Assembly: GCA_033856195.1 (NCBI GenBank)
Contig: JAWVFL010000068.1
Span: 10,175 to 74,174, forward strand
DNA length: 64,000 nt
Direction: 5' to 3'
Source of the DNA: VRUE01 sp033856195
GTDB taxonomy: Bacteria > Actinomycetota > Thermoleophilia > Solirubrobacterales > 70-9
Shown: positions 1 through 7,193 of the stretch, piece after piece
Position numbering within the stretch: position 1 is the stretch's first letter
How the letters are laid out: every line of letters starts with the position of its first letter
Made by a program: the position numbers and the translations under genes
Notes under the pieces: model-generated
Told to the model about the DNA's origin: nothing
The model's database searches: none
The model's input: only the letters and a program-made list of their open reading frames with translations

Positions 1-3000
1 ACTGTATGCGTCCCTTCCGGGCTGGCGAGTTCGAAGGTCGTGCTTGCCCCTTCACCCTGCTTGCTGAGCACGTATTCCTTCATGTATTCGGGCGCGATGT
101 AGCTCCCGCCTTGGATTTCAAAAGACGCCGCTGCGCCTTCGTTGTCGAGGATTTCAATCCAGTCCGCCGCAGGAATTGCTTCTTCGACCATGAATTTTTC
201 GCATTCTTCGACCCCTTTTTCTTCCCAGCATTCGGTTTCGTACTGGGGAGGCACCGCATCCTCGTGCCGTTCGCGCAGTTCGGTCCACGCTTCCCCTTCA
301 GCGGCCAACTCTGCGGGCACCGACGGCTGCCACATCCCGCCCATCACCATCGATGGGACTTTCTGGTCTCTATAGTTCGATTCATAGGTCCGGGCAAATT
401 CCAGGGTCGCTTCTGAGCCCGGCACCGGGATCGAAACATCGGTCTTGCTGATCGTGTACTGACCGGTTAGGAGGTCCAGTGCCGCAGGACCGACCTGCTC
501 CATTCCGTCAGTGGGCGCTCCCACTCCCCCGTACTCGTCGACGAATTCGGTTGCAACGGGCTCGCTGGCCCCCGCCGCTTCTTTGCCGCCATCAAAGACG
601 GCACGGAACTTGATGTCTTCTTCCGGATAGCCCGCAGCCTGGAAGGGCGCGCAGCCTCTGACCTTGAGGAAGACCGCTTCGCTGTGGCCGGGGTTTTCGG
701 TGACAGGCAGCGGCCAGGACGCCTGTTTGCCTTTCCCATCGACCACACATTCGGCAGGTATGGGCTGGAACTCTTTCCAGTAGTAGAGCTTCATCTGGAA
801 GGTGAGCGCGGTCACGCCCCCGCCAACGGGCGGTGCGCCCCATTCGGCCTGCAAGGTGTAGTAGCTGGCGGTTTTCTCGCCTTCGGCTGGCGCGGTCAGC
901 TTGCTGGTCGAGGGCGCCGGCGGGTAGATCGCCGTATTGAATGTCCATGTCGCTGGCGTTGGGTCGACATTGCCTTCGCTGTCGGTTGCCGTCACGCTCA
1001 ATGTGTGCCATCCCGCCCCCAGCGATTCCGGCAACGTATAGGGTGATTTGCAGGGTTCTCCGGATATGCTGAACGAGCATTTGAAGGTCGAGCCTGCCTC
1101 ATCGGAGATGAAAGTGACGGGCGGCTTTTCTCCGGCGGTATAGGTTGGCCGCAGTGAGGTGATCGTCGTATCTGGTGGATCAAGCGTCGTCAGCGTTTTG
1201 TCGGCGCCAATACTGGTGCCAGCGACGTTGCTCGCAACAACACGGAAGTGATAGGGAGTTCCCTCTTTGAGGCCTTTGATCGTTTGCTGAACCGGTTCGG
1301 GTTTAGTGCCTGAGCCCGCAGACAGAGGGCTGGCTGGCGCTTTCGTTCCGTAGGAAAGGTCCGGGCCGTATTCGAACTGATAGGTCGTTGCCGAGCCGTT
1401 GGGATTTACGCTGCCTCTCAGTGTCGCGAGCGAGGCCATGACGCCAGTAGCTGCTTCGGTCGTCACAGTCGGGACCTGTAGAGTCGTGAAGGTTTTGTCT
1501 TCGCCAACGCTTTTGCCGTATGCGTTTGTTGCCGAGATGCGGAAGTGGTAGGTCGTGTTGGCTTTCAGGCCACTGATTGCCTGGCTGAGGGGCACTTTGA
1601 TCGTGCCGGAACCGATGCTTTCCGCCGCTGCGGGGGCAAGGGAGCCATAGGAGGTCGTCGGGCCGTATTCGAACTGGTATTTGGTGGCGTAGCCGTGGGG
1701 GTTGACCTGCCCTTTCAGGGTCGCTTTCGTTTCGCCGACTGAGGTAGCAGCTTCAGCCATGATTACCGGCGTTGGCAGTTTGTAGACGACTGAGAGGTAG
1801 GGCCGGTTGGCTTCGGTGCTCGCGGCGCTGGAGTCGAAGTCGACCTTGCGCTGGGTGCAGCTTTCTGCCCCGCATTCGCGCACTTTGTCGTCGACCAGCT
1901 TCATGATGACGCTCAGCCATTCCCCTGCGTTGACTTCGGTTTCCACGACTTTCGCCGGGACGTTGAACTGCCACCAGCCGACCTGGTTGCCGCGCGTGGC
2001 GGTCAGGACTTCGCCGAGGCTTTCGGAGTAGTCGCCGCCTTCGGTCGTCCAGAGGTGTTCGGGGCCGTCGTAGCGGCTCCAGGACGCTTGCCAGGTCCAG
2101 GGCTTGGTGACTTTGCGAAGCTCTACGCCTTTCGTGTTCAACGCAGTTTCAAGCGAGCGGATATTGAAGGTTGCTGACGTGATTTCGGAGTTCACCGGAA
2201 TCGAGGTGGTTTCGAGTTCCATCAGCGTGCGCCACCAGTTGTCTTCCGCGCTTTTGACTTTCGGTGAATAGCCGATCAGTAGGTCTTTTCTGCCCCAGGA
2301 CGCGCAGTCGATCCAGCCGGTTTCGCCTTTGTGGCCGCCGATCACGCAGTCGAGGACCGGTCCGACGGTCATCGTCGGATCTATTCGCACCGGCCAGGCG
2401 CGAGCAGGGTCATTCAGCCATTCGCGATCCGCTGCGACGGACAGCCTCCAGTGGCCTTCTTCCTCGGGGCCGAGTTCGTAGTGGACGCTGCGCGACACCG
2501 CGGGCTGGGGCGCGCTGTCTGACATGACGGGCGCCGGCAGGACTACGACTGCCATGCCTTCCGAATCCAGGAAGCGAACCGACCCGTCATCAGCAAGAGA
2601 TGGAATGAGACCATCGGAGGCGTTTAGCTCATAGGTGAAGCTGTTGGCCTGTCCTGGGCCGGAGAGTTCGATTTCCTCCTTCAACCCGTTGCTGAGTCCA
2701 ATGAATTCGAAGGAAGGGGAATTGCCTTCTCCTTCGTAGGTGGCGATGGCACCTTCGAGTTCGGCGCCTTCCAGGTCTTTGCGCAGGAGCTGGCTTTCGA
2801 CCCACTGGTCCCCCACTTCAAAGCGGACGGGGTTGGAGTCGATTTGCTTGGGCAGAGTTACGTCGAAGTTGTTCCGCCCGTTAGCGAGCGCCTGTTCGTT
2901 GGTTTCGTACAGCCGTTCGCCGATCGGCTGCCAGTTGCCCCCCTCGTCGCGATAGTTGATCGGGGCGGAATAGATCCTCGTTTCGAGCTGGTCGTTTGGA

Positions 3001-3167
3001 AGGCTGAAAGTCTCAGAGTTGGCGGTTCGGTCGGGCGGGCCTTGCGCTTCAAAGGAAGATGAGCCCGTTCCCTGCGCTTCGTTTTCCGCTTGCTTGGCAA
3101 GCGCAATGCTCGATCCCAGCAAGAGCAGCAGCACCGCAACCGCCATGACGAGCCTGATCCCCTTCAA
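1..3167 (-). CDS. Secreted FN3/RHS-repeat giant protein, C-terminus beyond left edge
   Basis: The minus-strand frame stays open from 3167 to the window edge, about 1055 codons, so only the N-terminal part is seen. The TTG start at 3167 is chosen because GGGAGG lies 7 nt upstream; an in-frame ATG at 3146 is the alternative. Residues 1-24 form a signal peptide (KGIRLVMAVAVLLLLLGSS). A Trp-rich DNRLRE-like region lies near 300-430. Two fibronectin-III repeats follow at about 467-560 and 562-658, each with the signature YQFEYGP and a YHFR motif, then an Ig-like segment. Near residues 895-940 is the typical entrance to an RHS/YD-repeat shell (LLTGQYTISKTDVSIPVPGS, LEFARTYES). RHS proteins encapsulate C-terminal effector or adhesion domains, but the tip is not visible, so toxin or adhesin cannot be decided. 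GAA codons are unusually common. Confidence 0.85.
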   Translation of the reverse strand, partial: MKGIRLVMAVAVLLLLLGSSIALAKQAENEAQGTGSSSFEAQGPPDRTANSETFSLPNDQLETRIYSAPINYRDEGGNWQPIGERLYETNEQALANGRNNFDVTLPKQIDSNPVRFEVGDQWVESQLLRKDLEGAELEGAIATYEGEGNSPSFEFIGLSNGLKEEIELSGPGQANSFTYELNASDGLIPSLADDGSVRFLDSEGMAVVVLPAPVMSDSAPQPAVSRSVHYELGPEEEGHWRLSVAADREWLNDPARAWPVRIDPTMTVGPVLDCVIGGHKGETGWIDCASWGRKDLLIGYSPKVKSAEDNWWRTLMELETTSIPVNSEITSATFNIRSLETALNTKGVELRKVTKPWTWQASWSRYDGPEHLWTTEGGDYSESLGEVLTATRGNQVGWWQFNVPAKVVETEVNAGEWLSVIMKLVDDKVRECGAESCTQRKVDFDSSAASTEANRPYLSVVYKLPTPVIMAEAATSVGETKATLKGQVNPHGYATKYQFEYGPTTSYGSLAPAAAESIGSGTIKVPLSQAISGLKANTTYHFRISATNAYGKSVGEDKTFTTLQVPTVTTEAATGVMASLATLRGSVNPNGSATTYQFEYGPDLSYGTKAPASPLSAGSGTKPEPVQQTIKGLKEGTPYHFRVVASNVAGTSIGADKTLTTLDPPDTTITSLRPTYTAGEKPPVTFISDEAGSTFKCSFSISGEPCKSPYTLPESLGAGWHTLSVTATDSEGNVDPTPATWTFNTAIYPPAPSTSKLTAPAEGEKTASYYTLQAEWGAPPVGGGVTALTFQMKLYYWKEFQPIPAECVVDGKGKQASWPLPVTENPGHSEAVFLKVRGCAPFQAAGYPEEDIKFRAVFDGGKEAAGASEPVATEFVDEYGGVGAPTDGMEQVGPAALDLLTGQYTISKTDVSIPVPGSEATLEFARTYESNYRDQKVPSMVMGGMWQPSVPAELAAEGEAWTELRERHEDAVPPQYETECWEEKGVEECEKFMVEEAIPAADWIEILDNEGAAASFEIQGGSYIAPEYMKEYVLSKQGEGASTTFELASPEGTHT

Positions 3168-3244
3168 CTGAATGCCTCCCCTTTGTGTTGTCTTGATCCC
3201 TGCCGAAGCCCGAAGGGCCTCGGTGCACTTGAAGTCCGCAAGCG

Positions 3245-3529
3245 CTAGCGGCACCGCTCCCTGAATGGTTCGCTAACCCTTGCCCCTCTCACAAGGCGAA
3301 AATGAAGTTCGGGACCGAAGACCACTTCCGCAACCTTCGCCTTGACGAGGGTGGAAAGGTGGTACTCGAAAATCTCCAGCGCCTTGGGCTCCGCCCAAAT
3401 CATCTGAAGCTCGATCGATGACACAGGGCGGTCAAGCTCTTGCATCACCGCCACGATTGCCAGCTTGGTCTCACTGACGGGGACAAGAACGGGCGCAGCC
3501 CGATCCAGAGCGCGCCCATTCCCGCCCAC
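3245..3529 (-). CDS. Small winged-helix-like protein
   Basis: This 94-residue protein starts at GTG 3529, chosen because GGAGG sits 5 nt upstream; longer ATG starts at 3574 and 3640 lack a comparable ribosome site. The core (SETKLAIVAVMQELDRPVSS, then IFEYHLSTLVKAKVAEVV) reads as a three-helix, ArsR-like winged helix: helix 1, a helix starting with S-S-x-E-L, and a YHL-containing recognition helix, followed by a short beta wing ending HFRLV. No ligand-binding Cys or His cluster is seen. It lies between the secreted giant gene and another winged-helix gene, all on the minus strand, so it may regulate them. Not recognised beyond fold class. Confidence 0.6.
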   Translation of the reverse strand: MGGNGRALDRAAPVLVPVSETKLAIVAVMQELDRPVSSIELQMIWAEPKALEIFEYHLSTLVKAKVAEVVFGPELHFRLVRGARVSEPFRERCR

Positions 3530-3656
3530 CGTTTCCTCCCACCTGTCAGCCGGCGGAAGTGAGATTGCAGGCATTCGCCACCGCCGGTTGGGGCCGGCAA
3601 CCGCGCGTCGCTGCTGGGTGTAAGTACGTAAATCGCACATGACCTGATTGGTGTGA

Positions 3657-3700
3657 CCCCGGACGACAGACAGGAGATTTGAGTCGTCCGCCGTCCGGGG
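3657..3700. other. Hairpin in 298-bp gap 3530-3827
   Basis: CCCCGGAC (3657-3664) is complementary to GTCCGGGG (3693-3700), and an alternative inner pairing CGGACGAC/GTCGTCCG shares the left arm. The two pairings are mutually exclusive, as in switch-like structures, but nothing else supports a riboswitch. No gene is seen in 3530-3827. Confidence 0.35.
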
Positions 3701-3788
3701 CCATCAAAACCGGAACCCTTCTGCCGGTCTTGCTGACGACCGAAGCGGTTAGCCAGTCTTGAGTGCGAGAGAGTTTCAAATCAGTGAA

Positions 3789-3818
3789 GAGCGAGCAACA
3801 CCAAATTGGTGACCGCTC
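3789..3818 (-). terminator. Possible terminator hairpin after the winged-helix gene
   Basis: GAGCG (3789-3793) pairs with CGCTC (3814-3818), and within it CACCAA-A-TTGGTG forms a near-perfect palindrome. It lies 10 nt beyond the stop of the gene ending at 3828. There is no long U run, so termination is uncertain; a protein-binding palindrome is the alternative. Confidence 0.4.
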
Positions 3819-3827
3819 ACTCTTTGC

Positions 3828-4499
3828 TTACCGTTGAAAATTCGAAAGATCGCCTATGCTTGAACTTCCGCGCTCGAACGCCATCAGCGCGACAAACATG
3901 GTCGTGGGCTTCTCACCCGACTCCGCCATCCGATTGGCAGCTCTGCCCTCAATCGCCTGGATGCTTTTCGCTGCTTCAAGAGAATCTAGCTCACCGTCAT
4001 ATATGGCGGTAAGCAACTTTCGCAGTTCTTGCCTGCCTTCGGTGTCGAGATTTGGTTCGTCCGAGATCAGACATACATCGTCGTCCTGGTCGATCTTCCC
4101 GCTCCGATACGAGGCGAAGCACTCGGCCGTGACCCACTGGACCACCACGCCCGCAGATGCCCGGCGCTCCGTCTGCGACATAGCGCGATGGGTCTCGTCG
4201 TCGATTAAGGGTCTAGCGATGGCTCGATACACGGCCCGTGGGATGTTGTTTGTTCCCGCCCGGTAACCCACGAATTCAATGCACCCAGCGTCATAAAGGT
4301 CGCGCAGGTGATTGGTAACCAATCTGACATCGACGCCCAGCCGATCTGCGATCTCTACTGCGCTCTGGTCTTTCTCGTGTAGCGCTATCAGCGTCGCGAG
4401 CTTGATGGGATGACCTACCGCGTAAGTCGGCATATCGTCCGGCAGTTTCGTCCGCTTTTTTACTGGCACCCGTCCGGCCTTCAGCGCTGCCCTGCCCAA
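3828..4499 (-). CDS. ArsR-like winged-helix transcriptional regulator
   Basis: This 223-residue protein starts at TTG 4499, with GGAGG 7 nt upstream supporting that start. Residues ~25-85 are a clear winged helix: GHPIKLATLIALHEKDQSA, then VEIADRLGVDVRLVTNHLRD as helix-turn-helix, and YDAGCIEFVGYR as the wing. The C-terminal ~130 residues are acidic and helical (DDETHRAMSQ, ELDSLEAAKSIQAIEG) and carry no recognised domain. Family members of this architecture are DNA-binding repressors or activators; the ligand is unknown. It lies upstream of the smaller winged-helix gene on the same strand. A direct repeat about 100 bp upstream could be its own operator. Confidence 0.75.
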   Translation of the reverse strand: MGRAALKAGRVPVKKRTKLPDDMPTYAVGHPIKLATLIALHEKDQSAVEIADRLGVDVRLVTNHLRDLYDAGCIEFVGYRAGTNNIPRAVYRAIARPLIDDETHRAMSQTERRASAGVVVQWVTAECFASYRSGKIDQDDDVCLISDEPNLDTEGRQELRKLLTAIYDGELDSLEAAKSIQAIEGRAANRMAESGEKPTTMFVALMAFERGSSSIGDLSNFQR

Positions 4500-4593
4500 G
4501 ACTCATCCTCCGATCAGGTCTGTTGGGTCACTCAACAAGACCGGAGCATAGTGATTCCCCCACCGGGGGGGCGGCAAACGCTCAGCAGTTGAT

Positions 4594-4621
4594 TAGCGCT
4601 CACTAGATTCCTAGCGCTCAC
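4594..4621. promoter_or_regulatory. Direct repeat upstream of winged-helix gene
   Basis: TAGCGCTCAC occurs at 4594-4603 and again at 4612-4621, an 18-bp phase, about 95 bp upstream of the regulator start at 4499. Tandem sites at less than two helical turns suggest an operator for a dimeric regulator. The assignment is inferred. Confidence 0.4.
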
Positions 4622-5013
4622 GGATTTCTTACTCTCTTCTTTCCCGCCCCTGGCAGAAAGCCGGGCGCTGACGAGCGGGAGGGGGTGAGCAAGGATGAAG
4701 ATGCAGCCCGTTCCATCGGTCTTTCCGTTGGTCCAAGTTTTCAAGGTGAAGTAAGCACTCAGGCCGGTCTCCCGCCGCTAGTCCAGGACGGGGGACCGGC
4801 CCGTCTGGTTGCCCGACTTACCCGCAGAGCCGCGCCGCGAGAGCGTTGTCGAGGGCCGTATCGGCCCTCTCGAATCAAGCTAAAAGGCGTCCGTTGTGCC
4901 GGCTATGACCGCCGAGCACCGCTGAGGCAAGGCGCCGCCCGCACACCAATCTTGGCGGACAGCCAAAACCCGAGTCGGATCATGCAGCCCCTTCTTTCCG
5001 CTGGCCCTGTGGA
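4622..5013. other. Gene-free stretch with two strong hairpins
   Basis: No coding frame here has a ribosome site or family resemblance. Two strong structures are visible: GGCCGGTC (4762-4769) with GACCGGCC (4794-4801), and GAGGGCCG (4851-4858) with CGGCCCTC (4862-4869), the latter a perfect 8-bp stem with a 3-nt loop. I looked for tmRNA, RNase P RNA and SRP RNA signatures and found none. A structured RNA or degraded element is possible. Confidence 0.3.
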
Positions 5014-5107
5014 TAGATTTTGAACAGAAGCGAGTTGCGGCCTAGCAATTCGAGCCGCAGAGCCAAGTTTGGGACGGCATTCGAACCACTCCCAGTTTTT
5101 TGGCTCT
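5014..5107 (-). repeat. tRNA-linked structured repeat, copy 1
   Basis: This shares with 5243-5342 the blocks TAGATT, AGCGAGTTGC and AGAGCCAAGTTT (plus strand) and the end TTTTTTGGCTCTA. AGAGCCAA (5059-5066) pairs with TTGGCTCT (5100-5107) around an inner stem TGGGA/TCCCA. On the minus strand it lies about 17 nt beyond the end of a tRNA fragment. It could be a tRNA trailer RNA, a dispersed element or an attachment-site flank. Confidence 0.6.
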
Positions 5108-5123
5108 AGAAAGCGGTAAAGAG

Positions 5124-5165
5124 CGCGCCTGACAGGATTCGAACCTGTGTTCAGAGCCCTCTGAC
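5124..5165 (-). pseudogene. 3' fragment of a tRNA gene
   Basis: On the minus strand a T arm is intact: ACAGG and CCTGT enclose a 7-nt TTCGAAT loop (5132-5148), followed by an acceptor-like CAGGCGC (5125-5131). The matching 5' acceptor strand GCGCCTG, a D arm and a usable anticodon loop are absent upstream, so only the 3' part survives. Such tRNA 3' halves are typical scars of integrases that use tRNA genes as attachment sites, or decayed duplicates. Confidence 0.65.
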
Positions 5166-5242
5166 GAGCCAGCATCGACCCCGTGTCGGGAGGTTTAGCC
5201 GCAAGATGACCCGGCTTGACAGCTCTCCGCCGCCTCTGCGGG

Positions 5243-5342
5243 TAGATTGCTGGTTGTTAGCGAGTTGCCTGGTCTTATGACTTGAGTTGTAGAGCCAAGT
5301 TTCGGAACGGCTTTTGAACCACCTCCGGTTTTTTGGCTCTAC
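5243..5342 (-). repeat. tRNA-linked structured repeat, copy 2
   Basis: This is the second copy of the 5014-5107 element, 14 nt beyond the 3' end of tRNA-Gly. The outer stem is longer here (GTAGAGCCAA 5289-5298 with TTGGCTCTAC 5333-5342). The inner stem is CGGA/TCCG where copy 1 has GGGA/TCCC, a compensatory change supporting a conserved folded form. Confidence 0.6.
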
Positions 5343-5355
5343 AGAAGGGCAAAAA

Positions 5356-5428
5356 AGCGGACGACGGGTCTCGAACCCGCGACCTCGAGCTTGGGAAGCT
5401 CGCGCTCTACCAGCTGAGCTACGTCCGC
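5356..5428 (-). tRNA. tRNA-Gly (anticodon CCC)
   Basis: The full cloverleaf reads on the minus strand. The acceptor is GCGGACG/CGTCCGC, the D arm GCTCAGCTGGTAGAGC, and the anticodon stem CGAGC/GCTCG with loop TTCCCAA giving anticodon CCC. The T stem is GCGGG/CCCGT with loop TTCGAGA. The discriminator base is U and CCA is not encoded. It decodes GGG. Confidence 0.95.
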
Positions 5429-5492
5429 GCCCGGTTGATTCTACGGGCGTCAGGAGGTTGCCGGAGGTGAGCGCGATCTAGAGTTCGCCGCC

Positions 5493-6014
5493 GTGAGCAC
5501 CCGCTCTTTCCTCGCCTTTCTTGCCGTGCTGGCCGTCGTCGGCCTGCTTGCCTTTGGCCTGATCAACAAGGGCTCGGCCAAGATCGCGGTCGGCGAGCCG
5601 GCGCCGGACCAGGTGCTGCCTTCGCTGCCAGGACCCGGGAACGACTCGATCGGCAACTACCGCGGTAAGTGGGTGCTGGTCAACCTCTGGGCCTCGTGGT
5701 GCATACCGTGTCGGGAGGAGGCACCGGTACTGCAGCGGTTCTACGAGCGCAATCGCGAGCGTGACACCACGGTGCTCGGCATCAACGTGCAGGACAACGA
5801 GGGAGACGCCGTCGCCTTTCTGCGTGAGCACCCGACGACCTTCCCGCAGCTGCGCTCCGTCGGTGACGAGCGCAGCGACGCCTTCGGCTCGACCGGGGTC
5901 CCGGAGAATTTCCTCGTCGATCCGCGCGGCCGCCTGGCGCTGATCTGGCGCGGACCGGTCGACGAGCAGTTCCTCGCCGAACGCGTCCTGCCACTGATCG
6001 AAGGCAAGTCATGA
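5493..6014 (+). CDS. TlpA/DsbE-family thiol-disulfide oxidoreductase (CcmG-like)
   Basis: This 173-residue protein starts at GTG 5493 and has one N-terminal membrane anchor (residues 5-25). It then has a thioredoxin-like fold with the active site WASWCIPC, the cis-Pro region VPENFLVDP and a typical AhpC/Redoxin core. Members of this class sit outside the membrane and reduce apocytochrome c haem-binding cysteines or recycle other periplasm-side disulfides. The next gene is ccmH, which argues for the CcmG role; ccmF and other maturation genes are not in the window. Its TGA stop is the first three bases of repeat A1. A generic extracytoplasmic thioredoxin is the alternative. Confidence 0.85.
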   Translation: MSTRSFLAFLAVLAVVGLLAFGLINKGSAKIAVGEPAPDQVLPSLPGPGNDSIGNYRGKWVLVNLWASWCIPCREEAPVLQRFYERNRERDTTVLGINVQDNEGDAVAFLREHPTTFPQLRSVGDERSDAFGSTGVPENFLVDPRGRLALIWRGPVDEQFLAERVLPLIEGKS

Positions 6015-6064
6015 GCTTCCGCTGTTCCTTTTCCTCGCCATGCATCGACAGAGCACACCGGAGG
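6012..6064. repeat. Palindromic repeat family A, copy A1
   Basis: The repeat starts TGAGCTTCCGCTGTTCC and ends near CACACCGGAGG. TGA is the stop of the preceding gene, and the right edge provides the GGAGG ribosome site of ccmH. The two arms have diverged, so the hairpin is weaker than in other copies. Confidence 0.6.
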
Positions 6065-6069
6065 GTTCT

Positions 6070-6549
6070 GTGAGGCGCGCCGTAATGCTGGCCGCGATCA
6101 CGTTCGGACTGCTGGCGATGGCCGTTCCGGCTGTCGCGACACCGGCGCAACAGCCGGTCCCCCAAACGACCGTCAACGACATCGAAGACGAAGTGATGTG
6201 CCCGATTTGCGGCACCCTGCTCGAGCTCTCGGACTCGCCGCAGGCGCGGCGCGAGAAGGTCTACGTCGCCAAGCTCGTCGCCACCGGCAAGAGCAAGGCC
6301 GAAGTCAAGGACGCGCTCGTCGCCCAATACGGCGATGAGGTCTTGGCCCAGCCGGACGCTTCGGGCTTCGACCTCTCCGCCTACCTGGTGCCGGTGCTGG
6401 CAATCCTGTTGGCCGCGGCGGCGCTCACCTTCAGCGTGCTGCGCTGGCGGCGCGACACCGGTCGCGAGTCCGCGGGGAACGCGACGAGGGCGCCAAGCGA
6501 CGAGGACGCCGAGCGGCTCGACGCCGACATCTCCCGGTACGACCTCTAG
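6070..6549 (+). CDS. ccmH: Cytochrome c biogenesis protein CcmH
   Basis: The start is GTG 6070, because GGAGG lies 6 nt before it; an upstream ATG at 6040 would translate repeat A1. The 159-residue protein has a signal sequence (MLAAITFGLLAMAVPAVA), the family motif CPICG at about residues 40-44, and the helical region YVAKLVATGKSKAEVKDALV followed by YGDEVLA. A C-terminal membrane helix (LVPVLAILLAAAALTFSVL) and a charged tail end it. CcmH/CycL uses the CxxC pair to handle the apocytochrome haem-binding thiols together with CcmG and CcmF. It follows the CcmG-like gene by 55 bp, so co-transcription is likely. Confidence 0.88.
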   Translation: MRRAVMLAAITFGLLAMAVPAVATPAQQPVPQTTVNDIEDEVMCPICGTLLELSDSPQARREKVYVAKLVATGKSKAEVKDALVAQYGDEVLAQPDASGFDLSAYLVPVLAILLAAAALTFSVLRWRRDTGRESAGNATRAPSDEDAERLDADISRYDL

Positions 6550-6554
6550 CTCGC

Positions 6555-7193
6555 TCAGTCGAAGAGCACGAGGCCGGTCGCCTCTACCGGCATCCGCTTC
6601 GGGATCTCGGCGCGCTCGCCGCAGGCGAGAGTCACCGCCGCGTGTTCGGCGAGGGCGCGCAGCGAGTCCGGATCTTCGCTCAGCGGCGGGCCGTCGACGA
6701 CGAGCAGGTCATAGGCTCGACGCAGGCGCTCGATCGCGTGATCGCAGCGTTCGGAATCGAGCAGCGCCACCGGCTCGGGCTCCGGCTCGCCCGCGACTAT
6801 GCAGGTGAGCGGCTCGGTCGCCCGGCCCGACGCCGGCCCAGCGAGGACGAGCGGCTGCAGGATCTCGGCCGCATCGGCATCGCCGCGCAGGTACTCGTGC
6901 AGTCCCGGGGCTGCGGAAAGGCCGAGCGTGCCGGCGAGCGCCGGTGCGGCGAGATCGCACTCGAGCAAGGCGACCCGGCGGCCCTCGGCGGTGGCCGCTG
7001 CCGCGACCCCCAGCGCCACCTCGGACTTGGCGGGGCCGGTGAGGAAGACCGATCCCGAGCCGGCCAGGCGTACCGCCAGGCCCGCGTAGGCCTGCAGTTG
7101 GGCGCGGCCGAGCGATCCCGGTCGGGAAGAGTTCGTCTCGGGGGCCGGAATCTCGGCCAGCACGGGCTGCTTGCTACGCCGGCGCAACATCAC
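6555..7193 (-). CDS. CpsD/ParA-like protein with degenerate P-loop
   Basis: This 212-residue protein has the layout of BY-kinase/CpsD or MinD-type ATPases. Residues ~48-60 hold a P-loop-like turn (FLTGPAKSEVALGVAAA) in which the canonical GKT/S is replaced by KSE. RVALLECDLAAPALAGTLGL stands where Walker A' normally lies, then GLHEYLRG, and YDLLVVDGPP fits Walker B. The Tyr-rich autophosphorylation tail of CpsD is missing. Nucleotide binding is therefore doubtful; it may be a catalytically dead regulatory homologue. Its ATG at 7190 overlaps the argS stop (TGATG), so it is probably translationally coupled to argS. Confidence 0.6.
   Translation of the reverse strand: MMLRRRSKQPVLAEIPAPETNSSRPGSLGRAQLQAYAGLAVRLAGSGSVFLTGPAKSEVALGVAAAATAEGRRVALLECDLAAPALAGTLGLSAAPGLHEYLRGDADAAEILQPLVLAGPASGRATEPLTCIVAGEPEPEPVALLDSERCDHAIERLRRAYDLLVVDGPPLSEDPDSLRALAEHAAVTLACGERAEIPKRMPVEATGLVLFD

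Noticed and set aside
4500..5013. tmRNA, RNase P RNA or SRP RNA
   Set aside because: No tag-peptide frame, P4 universal core or SRP tetraloop motif could be found; only generic hairpins remain.
5124..5200. A complete second tRNA gene
   Set aside because: The T arm is perfect, but no 5' acceptor strand, D arm or anticodon loop is found at the required distances.
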